64,000 nucleotides of DNA from Antilocapra americana (lineage: Eukaryota; Chordata; Mammalia; Artiodactyla; Antilocapridae). The DNA lies in the NCBI GenBank assembly GCA_007570785.1, contig ML664161.1, forward strand, positions 9,644,211 through 9,708,210, read 5' to 3'. A program made the translations under genes and the position numbers. Below are positions 24,806 to 36,830 of the stretch, one piece after another (position 1 is the first letter of the stretch; every line of letters begins with the position of its first letter). The notes beneath the pieces are model-generated. The model saw nothing but the letters and a program-made list of their open reading frames with translations, did no database searches and was not told the DNA's origin.

Positions 24806-26195
24806 CTGCAATAAGGATATAGTATTTTTCCAACCACATCAAAAAGTGGCAATGGAGGCAGAATTTCATACTGACTGCCCCAAAGATAGATGTGGTTTTC
24901 TTCTACCTCTCAATCAGAAGCTTGAACTCTGTGTATGAGAATATTAGTTATCACTACTTCCAGGGCTTAATGCTTTAGCTTTTTGTAAGACTGGGGACTA
25001 GGAAAGCAATTTCTTATTTAGACAAAGATGCCTAAATTCAGTTGCCTTTACCTTGCTTAATCATTAGTAAATTAGCAGTATAATCAAAGTAAATTAACAA
25101 TGACGCATCCTCCTGAGTGATACTCTTTTTTAATATCTTAGCAAAGTGCTGACGTTCTTTTAGAAATAGTTGGTAGATCTAGAGAATGCCAAGGAAACAA
25201 ATGAAACGTTTTTATTTTGCCAAAGCATGGTGTCTTTGTGATGATATTTATGTGGGATAATGACCTCATTCAGTAGATTATAACTTGTTGAACAACTGAT
25301 CAGTACTGTGAAATATAGTCTAGATTGTTATGAAAGAAGTTCAATGGCTTGTCCTTATCCCTTTTTGTAGACAGTATTTCCATTAGTGACTAGTATTAAG
25401 AGATTGAAAGAATGCCTATAATTTTTTCAGATGGCATAGATTATATTTAGCAAAAGATAGCATTACTGATGACAGAGGCAAAATCCTTTAAAATATCTTA
25501 ATGTTATGGATTCTAAAAGTCAGTTTTACAAATATAATTATGGCTTGGGTGTGGCTATGGGGAAAAAGCCTATTTTAACTAATTACAAGCTGAACACAAT
25601 AGGACAATATGATGAGAGCTACAAAAACGGTATATAAAATTTATGCTAAATGAATCAATGGCATTCTGTTAAAATGATAAAGTATTTATCATTGATAACA
25701 ATTGATAGACAATTCATTTATCACTAAGTTTTTCTATAGCCATATTGACACACCACTGAGAATCATTACCATTTTGGAGTGTGTCTAGAGAGACCAGCAG
25801 ATCTATAGAACATAGTATGGGAAGAATATGGAATGAAATTGATATGTTCAGAGAATTAAGTAAGGTTAGTGGAGACTAAATAAGTACTTTCAAATACAAA
25901 GACCTGCCATGTGAAAAATAGAATAATTATTCTATGTAAAAAAGATGAAATCAGGCAAAAGCCAGTATTATAAATACAAATAGTTCAGTTCAACATAAGG
26001 AGGGACTTAATAATCAATGATGCAACAAGCTTTGAGAAGAGTTTCCTTGTACTAGAATCATTTAAGTGATATTTCAAATGCCATCTGTCAGGATGTGTAG
26101 AGGAAATTTTTGACTGAGTGGGAGTTAGGCTAAATGACTTTCAAGGATATTTAGAATATCCTTTCAAGGATATTAAAAAATCTCTTAGAATACAT
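24806..26195. other. Intronic sequence, nothing recognised
   Basis: AT-rich SPATA16 intron 3. No named repeat or exon. Confidence 0.5.
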
Positions 26196-26320
26196 TTTTA
26201 TAATTTTTAATTGGAGTATAGTTGCTTTACAATGTTGAGTTAGTTTCTGCTGTACAGCAAAAGGAATCAGCTATGCATTTACTTATATCCCCTCTTTTTG
26301 GATTTCCTTCTGTTTAAAGG
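26196..26320 (-). mobile_element. Old L1 3' UTR fragment, antisense
   Basis: Contains the L1 3'-UTR antisense phrases 'ttggagtatagttgctttac' and 'tttctgctgtacagca'. Confidence 0.8.
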
Positions 26321-26910
26321 AAATGAGTAAGTTTCTTGTGTTACACAGTAATAGAATACATTGTTGATCACGTGAAGGGTTTGAGTTTCCCCCTACTTCA
26401 AGGTAACAAGTTAGCATGCCATAGTTTCATGGGTACTTGTAGAAGATATGAACTTCCAAGGCTAGAGACAAGGGACAGTTTCTTACTCGTAGCAGCAGAA
26501 GTAGCCAATCTATCAGTCTTTCGTTGTACTTGTTCCTTGAGCTGCAGTTCCCAGATAGTAATGCAAAGAAGGCCAGGTGAAGCCTTCACATGTAGTAGGT
26601 TGCATTATAGGAGAGGAATCCTGAGCTTAGGGGATATAGACGTTTTACAACTGATTGCAAGCATGCCTGTTTGTAGGTCTAGCAGGAGATGCTATTTCAT
26701 CTTCCAAGGCTGTAAGCAGACTTGACCTTTCTTCCAAGGTTGTTTGCCACATAGTCATCTTTGAAAAGATAGATCAGAGCAGAGGCCAGTCAATGCCTTG
26801 TTTACAAGGCATGCAAAAATTTAGAAGACCCAAGGAGAATTGTTTCCCTATAGTAATAATTTTTGTTCAGATAGGCAAGCAGTATTTGCTATATTCATAC
26901 CATTAACAAA
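26321..26910. other. Unclassified block, possibly LTR-derived
   Basis: About 590 bp with higher GC than its flanks and a 129-aa open frame at 26336-26725 that has no recognisable domain, signal peptide or splice context. The texture resembles a mammalian LTR, but I cannot name a family or fix the ends. I do not call it a gene. Confidence 0.35.
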
Positions 26911-27069
26911 TAAGAAATAATTCATAACAAGCTCCAAAAATTAAAATATCATAGGAAAATCTCAGAATACCTAATATTAAAGGATGAGTGATTACATTAT
27001 TATCTATTTGTATTCTGTTTTAGGTAGATTTTAAGGCAGAATATTTATGAAGTTAAGTCAAAGTAAAAG

Positions 27070-27840
27070 TTACAGGAAACAAAAGGAAAAATAGATAAAC
27101 TGGAGTATATCGAAATTAAAAACTTCTGTTTATCAAAGGACACTATCAACAGAGTGAAAATGCAAAAGTGAAAAGAGGAAATATTTGCAAATTTTGTATC
27201 TGAAAAAGGATCAATATCGAGAATATAAAAGGAGTTTCTAAAACTCAGCATTAAAAAAACAAACAATCTAATTAAAAACTGAACAAAGGACTTGAATGAT
27301 TTCTCCAAAGATAAACAAATGGTCAATAAGCACATGAAAAGATGCTCAACATCACTGATCATTAAGAAATGAAAATCAAAACCACAATGAGATACCACTT
27401 CATACTCATTAGAATGGCTACTATTAAAAAAAAAAAACCAGAAAATGACAGATGTTGGCAAGGACATGGAAATATTAGAACCCTCATGCATGATTTATGG
27501 GAATGATGGTGCATCTTCTATGGAAAACAGTATGGCAATTTCTCAAAAATTTAAAAATAGAATTACAGTATGACCTATCATTTCCACTTCTGTGTATATA
27601 CCCAAAAGAATTGAAAGCAGTGCTTCAAAGATGTATCTCCATGTCCATAGCATTGTTATTTGGAATAGCCAAAAGGTGGAAACAACCTAAGTATCCATCA
27701 GCAGATAAGTGGGTTAATACATTATGGTATATACAGACAATGGAATATTACTCAGCCTTAAAAAGGAAAGAAATTCTGACACATGCTTGCAACATGGATG
27801 ACACTTCAGGCATTATGCTAAGTTAAATATGCTAGTCATA
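27070..27840 (+). mobile_element. Old L1 ORF2 C-terminal fragment
   Basis: Sense L1 with conserved landmarks: 'cacatgaaaagatgctcaac', 'accacaatgagataccactt', 'acaatggaatattactcagc'. The 109-aa frame at 27497-27826 is the terminal part. Diverged, with an internal A-run at 27427-27438. Older than the L1 at 59-63 kb. Confidence 0.88.
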
Positions 27841-28890
27841 AAAATCTGCTTCTTATTAATAGAAATTCTTTTACCATGGGCTATTGGTATAATACTAAAT
27901 CTCAATCTAGTAATCAAAATTCCTGGGTAGGTGAAAGGAATAGGAATACAAAGGAAACTTAAGCACTAAGTTTGTCAACTTGAGTGCTGTCACCGTAAAA
28001 GGATTCAATGAAAGCTTAGTGGTTGCATCTTACTTATTCTCTTGCTTTACTACAAAAGGTTGGTAATTAGAATTATAAGCCAAAATAAAGTATAACCATT
28101 CTCAACATATTGAGAAGAATTAAGAAGTTCATGTGCTCACTTTAAATATCTTATATTGACAAATAAGACAGAACAATAAAATGACCCAATTTAATTTATG
28201 TGGGAGAAATGGAACTATTTTATGAAGTATTAGAGCATAAAATTACAGTTAAAGGCATTCTTTGAAATAAGAAAAGTACAGTAGATTGTTGTCAAATAAA
28301 GCATATAGCTCTGCCGAAGCAGTGGCAAAGCATGTTTTTGCAAAAGCATGAAAGCAAATTTAACTCTTTAGGGAAACAACAAGAAATCATTCTCAACTAT
28401 TTCTTGAGATCTTAGCATGTACGTATCACAGCAGAAGAAAATAAAATTAAAGACGCTAAACAGAGTAAGTTGAATATCATCCTTGATTTTTGTTCACCAA
28501 ATTACAATTAATTATACATATAAAATATTGAATTATGGAATGACTCAAGTGAGCAACAAGGACTTAATTTCTTGACGTGACCAAGAGCCAATAGGGTAAG
28601 TACCTTAAAAATTGCTATATTGTCACAGTTCTGAAAAATATATATTTAGAAGAGAGATATTATACTGTCTGTTCTCTTTATGGAGCTAATAGTAAATACA
28701 CATTAAATAATGATTAGGATCAATGTTTAAATATATTTTACTTTATAATTTGAGAATGAAATTTCTTTGTTTAGAAGAATAGAGTGAAGATTAAGGGATT
28801 CAAATAACAAATTTAGTGTGTCATCAATACCAAGAAATAGGAACCTTTAGAAGGAGATTTTAGACTTCCATATTTTTCCATATTCAGTTT

Positions 28891-28983
28891 AGTCTTCTAT
28901 ATTCTTTTTTGAAATTTTCTTATTGGAGGTACAGTTGATTTACAATGTTGTGTTTGTCTCAGGTGTTAGTCTTCCATATTCTT
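28891..28983 (-). mobile_element. 61-bp L1 3' end with 16-bp TSD
   Basis: AGTCTTCTATATTCTT (28891-28906) and AGTCTTCCATATTCTT (28968-28983) differ at one base. They flank 61 bp of antisense L1 3' UTR ('acagttgatttacaatgttg'). Confidence 0.82.
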
Positions 28984-31570
28984 CATCAACATGAGTATCA
29001 TCAGTTATCATACATAAAATAAACATTAAATATGACACCCTACTGGACTTTTTTTTCCCCCCTCTATATTGGGGACCTCTAGCAAATTCATGACACATAA
29101 TGGACACTCAATGTTTGTTTATGGAATAAAGCACTATTTATTACTAAGTGGCTGAACACACTCTTCCTCAGGATCTACCAGAAAACCTAAAAATATTTAA
29201 GATTCAGCAAGGAGATCTACATCTGTTTTGACCCAAATATACTAAGATCCAATCTCCACTGACTTTTGCACCTATATCCCTTTTGAACATCAGTTTTATA
29301 CAATTTCCTAATCCTTACCTGTATGCCCTTGTGATGAGGAATTAAAGGTGGCTTATGTAATTAAAGGACATAGAGATATAGATAGGTAAGTAGGCCCTTT
29401 GAAGAAAATTTCTGATACAAAATTATTTTTCATAATTTGAAATCCTGAAAAGAAACCCATGTTTCTGTAGACTATAATTGTGTCTTCCCATTTTTTTTTC
29501 TCCATCTATCAAATGTCTAGATTGGATTGCCATTTATTTTTCATCTACATTGTAATCCAAAGACTGTCCATGAAAGGCTGTTAGTAAATCATTTGGTCAG
29601 TTCTTCCAACAAAACAGTCTTTAAGTAATACAGTATATCAACCTACCTTTGACATTTTCATTTTTTGTTCTTGACATTTTCTCTTAACAAATAATATGGT
29701 GTTGGCCCCATTATCTTTTCTGCAGGGTTCATGAACCAAATACAAACTATCAACTCTCTTGTAGAAAAACTATCAAGATTCAGAAACCAAAGATGTAGAT
29801 GTAAAGCTGTATTCATCTGTCTGTGTAATACTGAAGGGGAGGAGGGCAGAGTAATGGTGGGAGTGGTTCAAGAACAGCATGACAAATAGTACATATATTT
29901 TTTTCTATCCTCATGTTATTGGGTTGGCTGCATTTTAGAATGATTGCTTTGAAAAATATAATTAATAAATTCCCCTCTGTTCTAATCTACCAGAAATTAC
30001 TTATGATTCATTCAGCAACAATTATTGAAAGTAAACCATGTTCCAGGCACTGTACAGGTTCTAAAGAAAAGAACCAGAGAGTAAATACATACTTAAACTA
30101 GTATTTTAAGTAGCCTTGTTTTATGGAAATAAATGTCTGCCTGCATTCTATTATTTTTTTCATGCTGTCCTCAACCAGCAGTTATGCAGGAATCTTTAAA
30201 ATGAACTGAGAAATTATAGTGAATTCTACTATAAAGTTTTAGTGGATAATGAAACAGCATGCTTATTTCTTTCAAACTATGAGAAGTGGAGGGACTTTTG
30301 ATCACAAAATCAAAACTATTTGTGTATTAAGTATTAAAATTATTCATATTAACATCATGATTTTTTGGTCTGGAGACTAAATAAATGGCTTCCATAAACA
30401 ATATTTTACCTACTATAAAACCCCCTTTTGCTCCTATACCAAAGGAAAAAAAAATGTAACTTTTATGCTTGATGAAACATTTGAACTTCTGACAGTTGTC
30501 TGTGATTTTCCTTTGTTAAATTGACAGAATTAGTGGAAATGTATCACACTGAGCACTGCATTTATTATATGTATAGAGTGGCCATTTCAGCTAAACCCCT
30601 AGATTATATACTGTATTATCGTTTACAAATTGAAAGCCCAAATTTGAATTGGATATGGACTTTGATTATGGGAAAGGCTCTCAAGTTTGAATACAATGAT
30701 TACTTATAGACCAAATTACCTTTACTCAAAGTGACTCCAATTAGGGGAGTCTAATTACTAATCCTGTGAATGAGAATGTTAATGGTTTCTTCTTTGAAAT
30801 TCAAAGAGGTTTTCTAATATGTTTATTAACTCTCTTTGTTGACAAAGATGACTGTATCTTCCATCTTGCTAGCTGTTCTCTTTGGCTCAGAGTACTGAAT
30901 TTGCAGCCTGTTGTGACTTGTGCCAAATAAAGTGTCATCTCCCATTACTTTGGAAAGAATGCATTTTTTTCTGATATCTTTAAAAGTGCTGCCATTTCTG
31001 TGAATATAAAGTAACAGCATGTATTTTGGAGGGTTTTGTTTGTTTGTTTGTTTGCTTATTTAAAAGGCAATGATAGGTAGTAAGTAACTACCCTCCAAAA
31101 GAAACTACCCTCCAAAAGTTTTAATCCAATTGTGAAAAATTATAAAAATGCACAAATAACAGTAAATAGACTAAAACTTTAAACAATTGTAGGAGGCATA
31201 CAAAGGAGATGGAAAAAATTGAAAGGTTTGTGTAAAGGATCTGCAATGACAGAAAAATGCAAACTTTGGAAAGACATCAGGAGGAAGTTAAGTTGAGCTC
31301 ACTTTGAAGTGCTAACATTTAGGGAAGAGAGGTAGAAAATCCAAATTGAAAGAGTGACCCTCAAATGACTTGGTGATAAGAGATGGTAAACCATATTAAA
31401 AACTGTCATGTAAATTTGCTTAGCTAAAGTAATAAATTCACTATAGAGGAAGACAGAATCATATTAAGGATTTGTTCGTTAGTTAAACGACTTAATTTTT
31501 TGGAAGAAATTACTAAGACTTTAGGGATTACTAAGCAAGCATATGATAGAATCATTTTTTAAGAAGACAT
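28984..31570. other. Intronic sequence, small simple repeats
   Basis: AT-rich SPATA16 intron 3. Contains an MIR/L2-like 3' scrap near 29085-29140 ('gacactcaatgtttgtttatg'), a (TTTG)n run at about 31034-31055, and a 16-bp near-tandem duplication 'aactaccctccaaaag' at 31086-31101 and 31103-31118. No exon found. Confidence 0.5.
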
Positions 31571-31704
31571 AGAGGGGTGAGATGGGAAGAGGAGAGGGAG
31601 GCTCAAGGGGGAGGTGATCTATGTACAATTATGGCTGGTTTGCATTATTGGATGGCAGAAACCAACACCACATTGTAAAGTAATTTCCTCCAATTAAAAA
31701 ATAA
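31571..31704 (+). mobile_element. L1 3' end fragment
   Basis: Purine-rich start ('gagatgggaagaggagaggg'), then 'tatggctggtttgcatt' and 'taaagtaatttcctccaatt' before an A-rich tail. Same 3' UTR type as 49928-50078. Confidence 0.72.
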
Positions 31705-32130
31705 GAAACACAATCATTGTAACTATTCTGAAGGAAGATGAGAGATATAAAACCTGGAATGATCCTAAGGATGCTGTAAACTGGCATAGTGATTCTCAAA
31801 ATGTGGTCTGCAGATTGCAAATAGGTTTCACAATATTATTGCTATTTTCATAATAGTATTTTAAGATATTATTTTCAGTTTTCACTGTGTTGACATTTGC
31901 ACTGATGTTGCAAAAGCAACATGGTGTGTAAAACTTCTTACTCTCTTGCAGGAATCAAATCAATAATAGCAAACTGTTGTAGCAGAAATTGAGTATATTC
32001 TTCACCATTGTATGCACTTGCCATCCCCCACATTACCAGTCTCTACCCTTGAGTGTTTGGATTTTTACTATTTGGTGTGACAAAATGGGACATATGCAGA
32101 AAACCCTTTTTCCAGCACAAAAAATTATGA

Positions 32131-32277
32131 TACTTGCTTGGAGAAGGAAATAGCAACCCACTCCAGTATTCTTGCCTGGAAAATCCCATTGACAGAGGAT
32201 CCTGGTGGGCTACAGTCAGTCCGTGGGCTCGCAAAGAGTCGGGCACAACTGAGAGACTTCATTTTCACTTTCACTTT
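32131..32277 (+). mobile_element. BovA SINE
   Basis: BovA monomer: 'cccactccagtattcttgcc', 'gatcctggtgggctacag', 'aaagagtcgggcacaactga', ending in 'cattttcactttcacttt'. The target is SPATA16 intron 3. Confidence 0.88.
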
Positions 32278-33265
32278 GAGGAAAAGCACTTGTGCCCTCA
32301 TGCTGTTGTTTGCATTTGTGAGCCGACTTATCTGCTGTTTCCATGGAACATCATGTTTCACTTGGAAGAACAACTAACAAACTATGATTATCAGACTTGG
32401 AATTTGGCAGACATTTCTTGAAAATGAGTGTGCCTGTCACTTAAAGGAACGCAACTGACAGTTTTATTGCCAGTGATAAAAGTTTGAGCTTTCAAGTAAA
32501 AATTAGAATTTTGGAAAACTTATATCTGTCCCTGTGAGAATGATGGCCACCCAATGCTTAAAGACTTTTCTGATATTAATGATATAAATGTGTGATTTTT
32601 AAAATTTACTATTACATAATAGAAATCTGCATGTGATGCATTATTTCCCAAATAACCAGTGTAGGATGTTACTAACTCGTGCATGAGTAAATAATCCATT
32701 CAAAGTATAAGGAAGACCAGTGGCTTTTTATGAAACATGGTACAAGTTGATTGATATGGCTTCAGAATTCTGATTGCAATTAATTTTTAAGAGAAGAAAC
32801 TACTACTTCTCAAGTCTGGTGTAGTATCAAAGAAGAATATTGAGGATCATCTGAAAAGTCTGTTAACATTCTCTTTCCTTTTCTAACAATGCATCTTGTG
32901 TCAGACTGGATTTCTTCATGTAGTTCAACCATGGTGCAACAGATTGAATGCAGAATTAGATATGAGAACTCAGTTTTCTTTTATAATGCCATATATTAAA
33001 GAGATTCACAAAAATGTAAAACAATGTTACTCCTGTATACATTTAAAATATACTTATTTTTCATAAAGTATGCATTTTATGTTAGCATGTAATGGATGTA
33101 TTATTCTTACATGAGTAACTATATATTTTTAAGTTTCTACATTTTACTTTTTAATATGGTAAACATTTCTAAGTATAACCCACATAAAGCAAAAAAAGAA
33201 TCTTTTGGCCCCTCAATAATGTTTAAAAATATAATGGAGTCAGAATACTAGTTTGAGAACCACTG
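32278..33265. other. Intronic sequence, nothing recognised
   Basis: AT-rich SPATA16 intron 3. Confidence 0.5.
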
Positions 33266-33419
33266 TACAAGTAAATTGGAGAAGGGTATGGTAATCCACT
33301 CTGGTATTCTTGCATGGAGAATCCCATGGACTGAGAAGCCTGGCAGGCTACAGTCCATAGTGTTTCACAGAGTCGGACATGACTGAAGCTACTTAGCATG
33401 CATGCATATACAAGTAAAT
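33266..33419 (+). mobile_element. BovA SINE with 11-bp TSD
   Basis: TACAAGTAAAT at 33266-33276 and 33409-33419 flanks a BovA monomer ('ggtattcttgcatggagaat', 'cagagtcggacatgactg') with a short GCAT tail. Confidence 0.92.
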
Positions 33420-35069
33420 AGTCAAAATCTGCATGAAGGTTCTAACTCTAAGAAAAAAGATAAAGAGGCATGTGGGACATGTGTAATAATTTATGTTATA
33501 TCACACCATTTTTGCCCTTTCTCTTAAACCCAAAATACCTTTCCCTCTTTTTTGTTTTGATCTGTATATGTGACTTATCATTGTTATTCTCATATTATTT
33601 TCTTTCCACAGAAGCTACAAATTTTTCCAGAGCCTGTATGCATTGAACAGGTTCTTTAAGGAAAGTTTATGGGAAATAAAAGTCTAAAGAAACAAAAATA
33701 ATGAAGTTAAATATATACTAAGGTTATATATTAGATTTCTTTCATCTACTAATCTCTTATTATGAAACACTAAAAAAAAAACCATCAAATACTGCTGTGA
33801 AATTTACTGTCTTCTGTGGGAAAGTCTCATTCGCTATCAAAAGTTTAATAATTGTTAAGACCACTTATATCTAATTACAGAATTATTTTGCCTCAGATCA
33901 CGTAGGAAAGGCACGTGGTCTGCATTTCCTCCAGTGAAGAAGATTCACACAAAATATATATTGGCAGCTAAGACCTGTGAGCAGAGCACAGGCAGGGCCA
34001 CTAAGAAGCCTCTCTTAAACTAATGGTATTGTAACATAACATATGGCTGCTCTTTAGACTTCTACAAAAAATCAGGAAAGGTCACAGGATAAGCATGAGG
34101 AATTCTTGTCATAGCAACAGAGGAGAAAATGAGTAAGAGTTTGGGTAAATACAGTAACGGTACAACCCCAGAATTTGCAAATACTTGAGGCTAGAACTCT
34201 GTGGTCAATGACATAAAAATATCCATATTCTTGAAATATACATTCATAAATTGTGAGAAGTAAAATGGATAGGAGAGTGGTATTTTTCTTTGTAAGGTAG
34301 TCAGCTCCTTTAAGGTAAATAGAATGAGAGCAAGTCGGGCTCACCTAACAACAGAGTTCTATCTGGAAAAGAAGTAAAGAAAAACTTTTAAATATCAAGC
34401 ATAGACTGGTAAGAGCTGTAAAATAAATAAGTGTGGGCCTCTAAGCCCTGTTTTTTACTTGCTCTGACAGAAACTGGTCTGTTCCAGGTTTGTCTCTTGC
34501 TGTTTGTAGCCCTATATGTAATGGCCTATTTTTGACTTCCTCTAGTATACCTGGGAAGACTTTTAGGACTGGTAGTGTGAGAATACATTGAGGGAAGTTA
34601 TTGAGAATAAGACCCAAACATCAATTTTACACTTTAGCCTATGTGAAGCAGAATGAATAACAATAAGCTTTTAGTCCCTTGAAATGGTGTTGGTTAACTT
34701 GGAATTGTGGGTAGTCCTCCATTTTTCCTTGAAGTTAATTATTTCTAACATTTTTGGACATGTAGCATTCACTAGTAATTTATATTTCCCTAGACTTCCT
34801 CAGTTTTAGTATTGGTCTTAAACTAGCTCAATTTTTAAACTACTTGTGTGGAAATTTTTTTGTATGTAAAGACAACAAATTAGGAGACTAGAAACAAACA
34901 TCCCCATGGAGACTAGCAAAATAGTTTTCACTCTGTCAATGAACACTGTTAACTACAGCATGCACTCATGAAAAGAATCTTGTAAAATTTCAGCTTGGTC
35001 ACCTGATATGTATGGAAATAAAACACAATTGTGACTTTAAGGTTAAGATTTGCACAGACATTTTCCATT
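33420..35069. other. Intronic sequence, nothing recognised
   Basis: AT-rich SPATA16 intron 3; no named repeat or exon. Confidence 0.5.
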
Positions 35070-35275
35070 TGCAAAACTCTTTCATATTAATAATATCCTT
35101 TCACCTCCTTTATAAATATTGAGGAAGATATTGCAATTATTCCTTGTCCAGAGATACAGACACTGAGGAAAAGAGAAGTTAAATGACTTGTGAAAGTTAA
35201 GGTTAATCAGTGATGTGCAGAGATTCAAATCCAGACCTTTGGCTTCTGAAGTTTGTTTTACTACATTACAAGGAA
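35070..35275 (-). repeat. MIR SINE, antisense
   Basis: Shows the antisense MIR order: 'aaaactctttcat', 'gagatacagacactgaggaa', 'gaagttaaatgacttgtg', 'gattcaaatccagacct'. Confidence 0.75.
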
Positions 35276-35390
35276 ACGTCCAGCTCCTCTATTTTTCTTT
35301 ACTTGTAGTTACAGAATTAGCCCTTGAAAATCTAGAACTTTCATAACAATGTATGGCAAAAACAATAATAAAAAAATTAAAAAAAATAAT

Positions 35391-35698
35391 AAAAAAAAAT
35401 CAATTGATTAGACACATGACAATTAACATGCTTCAGTGCCCTTCTCCCATATCATCCCACCCTTACCCTCATCCACAAAGTCCACGAGTCTATTCTATAC
35501 ATCTGCATTCCTTTTGCCCAGGATTGATGCTCGGGGCTGGTGCAGCGAGATTTCCCGAGGGGGAGGGAGGAGGGAGGGGGGTTCCGGAGGGGAAGCATAT
35601 GTAAACCCATGGTGATATCATGACAATGTATGGCAAAAACAATAAAAAAAAAAATAAAGTGGATGAATAAGTTTTAAAGTTAAAAAAAAATCAATTGA
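35391..35698 (+). mobile_element. Twin-primed L1 3' end with TSD
   Basis: AAAAAAAAATCAATTGA at 35391-35407 and 35682-35698 flanks the insert. 35408-35516 is L1 3' UTR in reverse orientation and 35517-35655 is the directly following L1 3' UTR in forward orientation ('cccaggattgatgctcgggg' to 'caatgtatggcaaaaacaat'), with an A-run. About 23 further non-L1 bases and a second A-run precede the right TSD. A 30-40 bp scrap of an older L1 tail sits just upstream (35345-35390). Confidence 0.85.
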
Positions 35699-36737
35699 CT
35701 TTGAAGGAAATCGAGATAAACATATCTCGTCTTTCTCATTATGTGTACTTATCCCAGGTCACACCAATTACATTTTAGAACATTTCAAAATTTTAAGTAC
35801 ATAAATGCTTTTAATATTCCAGTGAGAATTTACAGAAGAAGAAGTTGCAGAAAGGTTAAGTGGCTTGTTCAGCCCATCAGAATGGATTTTAAAGCTGGTA
35901 TATTAGAAAATGGGAAACAAGTATAAAAAAATCCTCTTAAAATAATGTTAAGAATAAACCCACGCATGAGGAGTGTCTGTACACCTGCTTGCTTCGAGGA
36001 CCAAAATGAACATTTCCTGAAGGCAGTACTCAGCATGGGAACTGTTCATCAGCACTCTCTGTTCTGTCTTCCAAGAACCACATGGAAATCGAAAACAATA
36101 ACTGGTAGATTTAAATTCTATAGAGAAGTCCCAATGGGCAGATGTATTGTTGCATCATACACCACTCCCTTACACTAATATATTGCTTCTTTATTCATGA
36201 ACCGTTTTTATATCAATTAGTAAATGGAAAGAAAAGATAAAAGCTGAATAGCTGCTGACCTCAGAGTTAAGACTATCTTAAATTGTTAAAAGAAAAAGAG
36301 TGGAAGCTAGGATAACACACAAAACACCAAGCAAGATGATGGCAGACTAAAATGCAGTCAACTTGAACATACGTGGAAGGGAAGAAAGGTAGGGGGTGAC
36401 ATGTCTGGGTGAGGAGCCATGGTGAGGAATGGTGAGATTAATGGAGGTGATGCAGAAACACTGGGTAGGGGGCATTTTAATTAATCTATTGCAGGCTCTG
36501 TTATAATGAAAAAGTTACAAATATAACCATGAAGGTTTACAAATATGTTTAATATAAACAGAGTATGATCTTTTTATCACATCTTTTGAAACTTGGATGG
36601 GCAACTCAAGGAATCTAATTCAGCTTCAGAAACTGCCTATGATTGAAAACTTAAGAAGGGTCAATATGTCTTTTTTTTTTTTTTTGCCTTTGCTATGTGT
36701 TTGAACATTTCTCTCTTATCAGATATAGTCATTGTTA

Positions 36738-36830
36738 TTTCTTCCTCTTCCTCTCCCTGTCCCACTCTCTCCTTGTGGTCCTCCTTTCCTCCCCTCCCAC
36801 TTTCTCCTCCTCTTCCTCCTTCTGCAGAAG
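36738..36830. repeat. Pyrimidine-rich (CT) tract
   Basis: Irregular C/T-rich stretch ('tcttcctcttcctctccctg' and on). Two overlapping open frames here are low-complexity artefacts. Confidence 0.85.
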
